Shown here in pieces: positions 19,158 to 26,000 of a stretch of 26,000 nucleotides of DNA. The notes under the pieces are model-generated. The model was not told the DNA's origin. It did not search any database and worked only from the letters and a program-made list of their open reading frames with translations. Origin of the DNA: Tubiluchus corallicola. Lineage: Eukaryota > Priapulida > Priapulimorpha > Priapulimorphida > Tubiluchidae. Made by a program: the position numbers and the translations under genes. How positions within the stretch are numbered: the stretch's first letter is position 1; every line of letters begins with the position of its first letter. The stretch covers positions 64,001-90,000 of the forward strand of contig JAQGDQ010000816.1 of the NCBI GenBank assembly GCA_030141605.1. Direction: 5' to 3'.

Positions 19158-19303
19158 ATGATGATGGAATGAGAACGATGATGAGCCTGGTAATTAATGC
19201 AGGTGATGATGATGGTAATGGTGATGATGATAACCGTGAAAACTGTGATTGGTGATGATTATGATTATGATGATGATGAGTATGATAACGATGACAATAA
19301 AAG
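19158..19303. repeat. imperfect (GAT)n microsatellite
   Basis: ATGATGATG-type triplets with many substitutions. The minus sense gives a His-rich frame, which is an artefact. Confidence 0.85.
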
Positions 19304-20070
19304 CAATGAGCGTGTTTATTCATAAAATTAAAAAAAAACATTAAGGGCTCGAAAGAAACTAATGTAGGCCGTAAAAGCTTATTTTATTGTGAAAATATTT
19401 TGGTCATTAAATTAGTCGGAAAAACAAAACTGATGTATGATCGTTAACTTGTTAAAATAAAATTTATAATTGCAATAAAGTATCAACTAATGTCTCCTCT
19501 TTCTTGTTAACAGGAAAATTTAATGTTTATATATCCCTAATAGTGAATCTAACACTAATCCCTAATATATCCTTAATTTTTTAAAACAAAGTTACGTTGA
19601 TTATAATACTTACTTTCCTACTGAACTCTCACTCAGCAATATCTTTCCAATAACAAGAAACGTGTCTTATATCTGCAGTCTGCAGATCTTGCAGAAAAAT
19701 GACAATAACAAAAGTTCGAAAAAAGCCATTGTTTTGACGTCACTCAATTGTATTCTGCCTACGTCTTCGCTGCAGTAAAAGCTGCTGGCTTTGCGATTAA
19801 TGGGATAATATCTAGCAGCCTATTAAAGTGCAATGAGAGAGAGCTTTGGACACATTTTCCGGACAAAATTCTGAACATTTTCCGGCTGCCCCTTCTCCGT
19901 TACATAATTTTATATTTCATTATAAAACTGCAGAAATTGTTGCTTCTCGTGGAGGAAAATAAAGTGAATTGAATTAAATTAAATTGAATGACAAAATTAC
20001 AATAAAGCAGACAGAGACTTATGCCATTTTTTAAAACCTGCTGGCACATAATACGTAAAAATCACATTTC
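19304..20070. other. no recognised gene; one CRE palindrome
   Basis: AT-rich. TGACGTCA at 19735-19742 is a perfect CRE-type palindrome, and ATCTGCAGTCTGCAGAT lies near 19671. A plus-strand open frame of about 74 codons (19748-19972) lacks an ATG start near the beginning and is not recognised. It ends shortly before GAATTGAATTAAATTAAATT, a simple-sequence run. Confidence 0.4.
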
Positions 20071-20100
20071 TATTTTATTTTATTTTATTTTATTTTATTC
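20071..20100. repeat. (ATTTT)n pentanucleotide repeat
   Basis: Six consecutive TATTT/ATTTT units. Confidence 0.9.
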
Positions 20101-20455
20101 AAAATACATCTACGAACAGAACGTACAGAAGTCAAGATTTGTAAATATGTCCATTTATTGTATATAATTAGGCCTTAGTTTTGCACTTTAGTTTTTTTAG
20201 TCTGCACTGGACGCATTTGTCTTGAACAGTGTTGTTATCTTAACATTACGCTGAGGCTTACTCAATTTTATTGTAATGAGTGAACCAGTTTAATGACAAA
20301 TAAAGAATTAATATATAAAATAACTAATAAATAAAATAAAATTATACAGAAAGTAAAATTACAGCAAAAAGTACAGGATACATACATAATGCATGGTTAG
20401 TACAATATGAACACATAAATATGTGCAAATAAATTAAAAGTTTAAATAGAAGGAT

Positions 20456-20588
20456 GAAAACTTGGTTTGTACATTAAATAACATAATTGTGGTTATTACT
20501 ACGTACAAAAGTATTACACGATGTTAAAATATTACATGTCAGAATATGTTAAAAATATTAAAGCGTGTTAGACGTGTTAGAATATAAA
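20456..20588. repeat. diverged direct duplication, copy 1
   Basis: About 133 bp from GAAAACTTGGTTTGTACATT to GTTAGACGTGTTAGAATA. It is repeated in the same orientation at 21020-21153 with roughly one difference per eight bases by eye. The pair is 564 bp apart. Confidence 0.8.
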
Positions 20589-21019
20589 CCAATAAGACTA
20601 AGACAAAATATAAGATCTATAGCTGTTGCATTTATAATGCTATGCAATATGTTTATCCAACTAGCACATCCCTATAAATTATTAAAAAATATCGCAGCTG
20701 ATTTCTAAAATGGCACTTTTTTGGAAGCGGACGGAAACTTGGTAATTAATAGTAAAAAATGTCGTTAAATATTTCAATATATTTCCGTAAAGAACTTCGC
20801 AACGGCATAAAATCTGTATTGCTTTTTGTAACACGTACTATGGATTCTATCCAGAGGAATCAGCTGGATAATTTTAATTTTCTATCCGAACATTAATTGT
20901 TTGAAGAACAATAGTAATATTATATTAATACTATACAATAGGCCTACTATGCTATACATAGGCCTATGCTATACATATATATATATAAGTTAAAAATGTT
21001 AAAGTTATTGTACAGCAGC
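20589..21019. other. spacer between the duplicated segments
   Basis: AT-rich, with an ATATATATATAT run near 20976 and TAGGCCTA motifs at 20939-20965. No gene seen. Confidence 0.5.
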
Positions 21020-21153
21020 TGAAAACTTGATTTGTACATTAAAATAACCATAATCATAGTTATTACTAAATGCGAAGGTATTACACAATGTTAAACTATT
21101 ACATGTTAGGATATGTTAAAAATGGTAAAGTATGTTAGACTTGTTAGAATACC
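21020..21153. repeat. diverged direct duplication, copy 2
   Basis: Partner of 20456-20588 (GAAAACTTGATTTGTACATT to GTTAGACTTGTTAGAATA). It ends directly at the start of the 56-bp satellite. Confidence 0.8.
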
Positions 21154-21159
21154 GTATAA

Positions 21160-21690
21160 TTATATAATTAGAACACCAAATAGAACACATTTATTATAAT
21201 TAGAAGACCTATTATAATTAGAATTAGAACACCAAATAGAACACATTTATTATAATTAGAACACCAAATAGAACACATTTATTATAATTAGAACACCTAT
21301 TATAATTAGAATTAGAACACCAAATAGAACACATTTATTATAATTAGAACACCTATTATAATTAGAATTAGAACACCAAATAGAACACATTTATTATAAT
21401 TAGAACACCTATTGTAATTAGAATTAGAACACCAAATAGAACACATTTATTATAATTAGAACACCTATTGTAATTAGAATTAGAACACCAAATAGAACAC
21501 ATTTATTATAATTAGAACACCTATTGTAATTAGAATTAGAACACCAAATAGAACACATTTATTATAATTAGAACACCTATTGTAATTAGAATTCGAACAC
21601 CAAATAGAACACATTTATTATAATTAGAACACCTATTATAATTAGAATTAGAACACCAAATAGAACACATTTATTCTAATTAGAACACCG
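21160..21690. repeat. 56-bp tandem satellite with one 32-bp unit
   Basis: The anchor ACCAAATAGAACACATTTAT occurs at 21175, 21231, 21263, 21319, 21375, 21431, 21487, 21543, 21599 and 21655: a period of exactly 56 except one 32-bp step. Each unit is built from smaller AATTAGAACACC pieces. The last unit decays to TTCTAATTAGAACACCGTAT. Unit-to-unit identity is very high, so the array is recently expanded or homogenised. Confidence 0.95.
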
Positions 21691-21835
21691 TATAGTGAAT
21701 TACAGTATATGATACTAAGTATGCTGTTGTTATAAATATTTACAAAAATCTATTTAAAAAGCTTTGCTCTCGCACAGAGCATGCAGCTCTAGAATATATG
21801 AGTTACTTTAACATTATTCAGTAGACTTGATTTCA

Positions 21836-22377
21836 AAGAAAACCGGATGATTGTGTAAACATTAGTTCAGAATAAAGAAAACTCTAAAATATTGAAAACT
21901 ACAATAGCTCTTTTAAATCAAAGCGTAAATTAAATAATAATTACCTCGGATACTCAAATTTCGTTAAACTTTCAAAGCTACGCGTGGTTCAGTGAATCTA
22001 CTAAGATTGACAACGGCGCCGTTTTGTCATATTCTTGTTGCCGACAAATAGATGGCAGTACCATGATAACCATGATAATGAACTGCAGTGTTAGTTTCTG
22101 ACGTCATATGACGTAGCGCCCATTTTCGTAACATCACGCGTTCAAACAGTAATACATACGTAAACGTGTTTGACGCACAAGGGAAGATGCCCGCTATTGC
22201 ACATACTGTGGTTAGTTTCTGACGTAAGCAATAGCTGTGTTCGCTTGCCGTTAATTAACTTTCTAACCTAATTATTCAAATATAAGAAACAGTTGCTAAC
22301 TTTTATAGGCAGGAAAATGTATAATTTGGACAGTAAATTAAAATGAGATTGAGTCTAAACAATCGTCCGGTTTTCTT
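21836..22377. mobile_element. TTAA-type MITE, copy 3, full length
   Basis: The 542-bp element has ends AAGAAAACCGGATGATTGTG and the inverse of AAGAAAACCGGACGATTGTT. The right flank is TTAA (22378-22381) and the left flank TTCA (21832-21835), a decayed TTAA. Collinear with the copies at 5686-6103 and 8228-8737. It contains a perfect TGACGTCA with TATGACGT just after (about 22099-22114). It lies about 170 bp beyond the gene B stop codon. Confidence 0.92.
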
Positions 22378-22545
22378 TTAAATTTATAAGTGCAATTACA
22401 CTTCTATGCTTATAAGTTTATACTTACATATGTGTATTGCTGTACCAGTACATGTATACAATGTACTGTGCCTTCTCTACGTATAGATTTAACATTTTAT
22501 GCACAGAAAAACCCGTATTGGTCAACCGAGCAAAAATTATTAGAC

Positions 22546-22734
22546 TTAAAATGCATCATCAAATGCACTGGCAAAACTCCGAGCGAAAACACCGAGAGCA
22601 ACCAATGGATAAATTACGACGAATAAAATATACGCAGTAGTTCCAATAATAACACCTGCCAAGTTCAGTCTTCTAGCTGTAGTTTGCGCCCTTTCTGCTC
22701 CCAGTCTATCCTGACGTCTCATGCACTCATCTAC
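22546..22734 (-). CDS. CD225/dispanin-family gene B, last exon
   Basis: This terminal exon has 62 codons plus TAA (22548-22546). In the minus sense it follows a good acceptor (TTTTTCAG before GTA at 22734) and starts in phase 0, exactly as in gene A. It reads VDECMRRQDRLGAERAQTTA and RRLNLAGVIIG, then a hydrophobic segment (TTAYILFVVIYPLVALGVF), ending ARSFASAFDDAF. Over the first 31 residues 20 are identical to gene A (ECMRRQDR and LAGV..G conserved), while the C-terminal tails differ. This is a paralogue with its own tail and an intact frame, not a copy of the same exon by repeat. The upstream exons (first membrane segment, Pro-rich tail) were not found between 22735 and 26000, so they should lie to the right of the window. 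Confidence 0.82.
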   Translation of the reverse strand, partial: VDECMRRQDRLGAERAQTTARRLNLAGVIIGTTAYILFVVIYPLVALGVFARSFASAFDDAF

Positions 22735-22932
22735 CTGAAAAATGATGTGACTGCTATGATAGCAGCGCCTGAACTCATCTAGTCATTAAGAATCTTTTTA
22801 ACAGCTTTTATAATTACGTAAAGTACGAAACGCCACGCAACATACTGAAGTGTAAAATGAATCATGAACATTTTAGGCTAAAATTAACGTTTTATCAAAA
22901 CTGCATTTAGTAATCAGTGTTTACTATAATTT

Positions 22933-23476
22933 GCTACGGCCTTATCACGTTGAAAACACAGGTTCTCGTCTGATCACCGAAGTTAAGCAACGTAGAGCCT
23001 GGTTAGTATTTGGATTGGTGACCACCTAGGAATACCAGGTGCTGTAGGCTTGCGGGATGCCCACACTGTATCTCGACACTAGGCGGAGGAGCTGCGCAAG
23101 CAGCCAACGGCTAGAGGGCGGAGGATGTCAAGTGACACAACGGCCATGTGTAGAGGAGTAAACCTTCCAAATCAGGAGTGGAACCCCGAAGGTGGACCAG
23201 TGCAGCATGCTCACTGACTCCGGCAGGTCCTGCTAACCTGGTGCCAAACGTATCGCTCCGCTTTCCTTTGGACTACACCAGCGAGGAAGAGCGGGGGTTC
23301 CTGTTGTCTGGGCAACTCAGGATCTCCATACACCTTGCCCAGGCGTGCGCCCTGGGGACGTTCAAGGATCGCACTGCTCAGCCACAGTCGATGCTGTAGC
23401 TCCATCAATGTGATCAATAACTGGCTCTCCTGACGCACACTCCATTGTCTTCCGAGACAGAAGGATGACAACAACA
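22933..23476 (+). mobile_element. 5S-rRNA-derived SINE, full-length copy
   Basis: The first 119 nt (22933-23051) are a diverged 5S rRNA, with the A-box region AAGTTAAGCAACGT, TTGGATTGGTGACCACC and GGAATACCAGGTGCTGTAGG. A body of about 400 bp of unknown origin follows, then CTTCCGAGACAGAAGGATG with a CAACAACAAC tail. The exact 9-bp duplication ACTATAATT flanks it (22923-22931 and 23477-23485). A 5S head with a Pol III type-1 internal promoter, a body and a short tandem tail is the SINE3-type organisation. It lies in the presumed intron of gene B. Confidence 0.93.
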
Positions 23477-23485
23477 ACTATAATT

Positions 23486-23988
23486 ACAACCGTGTTTTAT
23501 GCATGTAACGCTGTCGTGTCAGTTACAACACTAACGAAAACGAGTAACTCCATTTTCAGGGGCGTATTTGCCAATAATCTAACTAAGCTATAGCCTAGTG
23601 TGCCAAATTTTGAGGGGAGTCACATTTAAGAAAAAATTTTATTCCTATACTTTGATATTCATGTAAAGGGCGCATTTTACGACACACCACAGGCAGTTAC
23701 TGAGAGCAGCTTTTACATAAGTGCCACGTAACTAACAGGTGCAAGGTATTACGCAACAAGCAGTTGCGCACCCTGCTTAAATACAAGCGCTATGCAAATA
23801 CATGTAATTAATAATGACCACGTAATAGTGTTTCTCATACACCACAAGTAATTGCTCAATCTGCTCATTACATAATCAACCATAAATTCACAATAGAGAT
23901 GGGCAGGACAGGACAGCCTAGGTAGCCGTAAAATCTTGATGCTTCATTAATCGTTAAATTCGAATTCAAGAAGATAATAATGATTTAT
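23486..23988. other. no recognised gene
   Basis: CAGGGGCGTATTTGCC at 23559 resembles the end of a hAT-type element and the left end at 15114, but no matching right end was found. The rest is AT-rich without features. It is presumably intron of gene B. Confidence 0.4.
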
Positions 23989-24103
23989 AGTTGAATACAA
24001 CACAACTTTATTAAAAACTTACATTAAAAAGTTAAAATGTAAACGTTTTTAATAGAGTTGTGTTATTTTTAACTGTAAATGTCTTTGTGTGCCTGGAATA
24101 AAA
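23989..24103. other. 115-bp insertion between 15-bp direct repeats, with a hairpin
   Basis: ATAATAATGATTTAT occurs at 23974-23988 and again at 24104-24118. Between them lies an inverted repeat (23999-24064): AACACAACTTTATTAAAAAC pairs with GTTTTTAATAGAGTTGTGTT, continuing to TTACATT/AATGTAA with a loop of about 10 nt. The insert ends GGAATAAA. The shape resembles a small retroposed piece or foldback element. An extended AT-rich hairpin of this size could also be a transcribed small RNA precursor; no further evidence. Confidence 0.4.
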
Positions 24104-24118
24104 ATAATAATGATTTAT

Positions 24119-24699
24119 CTAGGTTTTTCGCTGTCTTTCTTCTGTAGAGTCTGAGTCTACATAAATTTCGTTTTCTTCTCAGTACGCGCACACTACACGT
24201 TTACGACTCTCGCATCGAGCGAGACATTACAGCCAGTCTGTAGAAACTGGGGTCCGTGCAGCGCATGCGTGAAGACAGTGACAATGATGATCGGCAGTGC
24301 TCACTGACTTGACAGATTGCTACCAAGCTCTGCGACCGGCTGAACAACAAACTCCAAAAGTCGGTCTGCGTTCACGACTGATATGAGAATTATGATTGGA
24401 ATTGAATAGGAGGAGAGTTCTACAGTAAGATTTCATTCCTATAGCAAAATATGTCCAAGCTGGTGCTGCCCAATATGGAATGAGGTAGCTTATTTTCTGC
24501 TTCCAAAAAATACACAAAATTCTTACTAAATGAATATACCTGTAATACATAACTTGTAAGACTAATAAGCAAGCTATCAAGTGTTTTTTTCTCATCTCCT
24601 AAGTAATTGTTGCTCTTTCTTATACTTACTTTTTCTCTTAAATTTTCTATATTACACTTTTTTGATACTTATTTTATCTCTCCATACAGTCAAAATCCC
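24119..24699. other. no recognised feature
   Basis: A slightly CpG-richer patch lies at about 24180-24310 (ACTCGCATCGAGCGAGAC, GCAGCGCATGCGTG). A minus-strand open frame of 91 codons at 24320-24595 shows no recognisable motif and no CD225 signature. Confidence 0.45.
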
Positions 24700-25074
24700 C
24701 ATGTCAATAAGGCCCCTATTTGAAAATATATATAATAATCATAATTACTTGTATTAAGTGTATTGTTTTGTTTATATTTAGGTGTCATCTAACTTTATTA
24801 TTTTTTTGTTTTCACTTATACTGTTTTCATTTATACTTTGTTTTCATTTATACTGTTTATTATTATTTTTTTTCCTATTTGATTTTGTTATCCGCAGTCT
24901 CACCATTTACTTTTAATATACTAATTTAATTATAAGACAGTGCAGGAGACTAGATGACCCTATGGTCATTCCCTGCCCTGCTCCACTACTATAATTAAGT
25001 AATATTTAAAAAAGCTTGTCATGTCAAGCAAATGGAGAAAATAAATGTTCTATGTCTATGTCTATGTCTATGAA
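24700..25074 (+). mobile_element. LINE 3' end with (TCTATG)n tail
   Basis: A T-rich segment with three near-copies of GTTTTCATTTATACT (24800-24860), then GACAGTGCAGGAGACTAGAT, a GACCCTATGGTCATTCCCTG block, a GCTTGTCATGTCAAGC stem-loop, AAAATAAATG and a terminal TCTATGTCTATGTCTATG run. A 3' stem-loop followed by a short tandem repeat is the form of CR1/L2-type LINE 3' ends. No coding part remains. The left limit is approximate. Confidence 0.65.
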
Positions 25075-26000
25075 CGCTGGTTGTTTTTGATAAATACACT
25101 TGGATTCTACCTATTAATGACAGTTTCTGAAGGCATCAGCTACTGCATCGGTTAAGGTAGATGCGAACAACAGGTCATGGACGGATTTAGATAAAGAGAG
25201 GCTTTGGGCCATTATTAATTACTATACAACTTGTGAGGTCCCTACGAACCACCGACGGGTTTTGCATTTCAAGACAAGAGTCAGATGAAAGTGTATTTTT
25301 TTAAACAAAGTTGAGTAAAACCGAGGGTAAAGACAGGGTGTTTAACAAAATGATGCAATGCACAAGATGTTCTAATCACAAAATGACATTATTAAATGCT
25401 GTAGTGATTGCAAAAATTCATACATGTTAAAATGAACACCGGAAAATGTGGCGAAATGCATGTAGTGGCGAAGAACTTGTGGCGCGAATTGCGTTTGTGT
25501 GATAACAATTCTTTCACGCAAGTCGTTCTTGTAAAAATAGCATGTTCCCTTTTAATATTTTAAAGAGTAGATTGTTTTGACCTACAGTTTAAGATTGGGT
25601 CCTGTTTTCCGTTAAGTGAATCACGCCCGTTAAATGCACCTGTTCATTAAATCGGATTGGCGATGATCACTTTTGCTGAATTGTAAAAAAATGTGTGAGG
25701 TTCTATATTTTATGACGGAGAACACCATTTAATAAACTAATATTCAAATAAAGCACCAGAGCCTAAGGACCTTTTTTTGAGTGAGAAAAACCCATATCGA
25801 AAAATTTTAATGTATGCCAACGTCTCAAAAATGAATTTTATTTAACATCTCAAAAAATTTAAATATGAAGTTATGTTACTTTGCATCACGTTTACCTATT
25901 TGAGAGACATATGCAACTAAAAAGAAAATTCTTAATAAATTAAGATGTTCATGCCAGGCGTCACTGTTTCACTATCCCAGCATGCAAGAAAAAGTTAAAA
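25075..26000. other. no recognised feature
   Basis: AT-rich sequence to the window edge. No open frame above 60 codons, no CD225-like exon on the minus strand, no RNA gene and no TIR element recognised. Presumed intron of gene B or intergenic. Confidence 0.45.

Noticed and set aside
21160-21690. CRISPR-like regular repeat array
   Set aside because: Units are contiguous without unique spacers, in a eukaryotic setting. It is a satellite.
22390-22640. Plus-strand frames of 67-78 codons
   Set aside because: They are antisense shadows of the gene B last exon.
22933-23051. Functional 5S rRNA gene
   Set aside because: It is diverged at several conserved positions, is followed by a SINE body and CAA tail, and has a target duplication. 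It is the head of a retroposon.
23557-23600. CAGGGGCGTATTTGCC as the end of a further hAT element
   Set aside because: No inverted partner or duplication found to the right.
24320-24595. Possible upstream exon of gene B
   Set aside because: The frame is hydrophobic in part but lacks the PPPD..C and P.GIAA pattern and suitable splice phase.

Overview
The window looks like an intronic and intergenic stretch of an AT-rich invertebrate animal genome. It has spliced genes with GT-AG introns, long (GA)n microsatellites, a 5S-rRNA-derived SINE, LINE fragments and many short terminal-inverted-repeat (TIR) DNA elements. I cannot fix the phylum. There are no bacterial features.

Two genes can be supported. 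Both are on the minus strand and both encode members of the CD225/dispanin family (small proteins with two hydrophobic segments; vertebrate relatives are the IFITM, PRRT and SYNDIG groups). Gene A has three well-supported coding exons: a Pro/Tyr/Gln-rich tail at 8124-7820, the first hydrophobic segment at 6412-6299, and the second segment plus stop at 4417-4223. All three join in frame at good splice sites. A candidate first exon (ATG at 11839) sits beside an E-box/YY1-like promoter patch near 12 kb; it is inferred only from phase and signals. Gene B is represented by its last exon alone (22734-22546), which is clearly homologous to the last exon of gene A. Its other exons should lie beyond 26,000. 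The two look like a tandem duplicate pair.

Most of the rest is mobile DNA, and many copies still have exact target-site duplications (TSDs). By position: a 72-bp tandem repeat (1-212); (GA)n (3478-3606); a CAGTGGCGGCTC hAT-like element (4478-5452) split by a second hAT-like element with 8-bp TSD CTCTAGGT (4723-5108); three copies of a TTAA-flanked MITE (5686-6103, 8228-8737, 21836-22377); a foldback element (6492-6860); a pogo/Tigger-like MITE (6901-7359); a LINE pseudogene (about 8203-9800) broken by one MITE and by another LINE tail; a Mutator-like element with 9-bp TSD (9986-11622) carrying a nested hAT that keeps the end of its transposase (10834-11494); a second LINE fragment (12868-13070); a (CT)n tract (13811-14014); a 390-bp TIR element (15114-15503); a piggyBac-like MITE (16246-16660); two 5S-derived SINE copies with TSDs (17361-17648, 22933-23476); a second CAGTGGCGGCTC copy (17682-18088); a solo LTR with 5-bp TSD (18583-19014); a 56-bp satellite (about 21160-21690); and a LINE 3' end with a (TCTATG)n tail (about 24700-25074).

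I found no coordinated multi-gene system. The most informative points are the CD225 paralogue pair, the nested insertions whose empty sites can be read, and the 5S-derived SINE, one copy of which has lost the 5S internal promoter.
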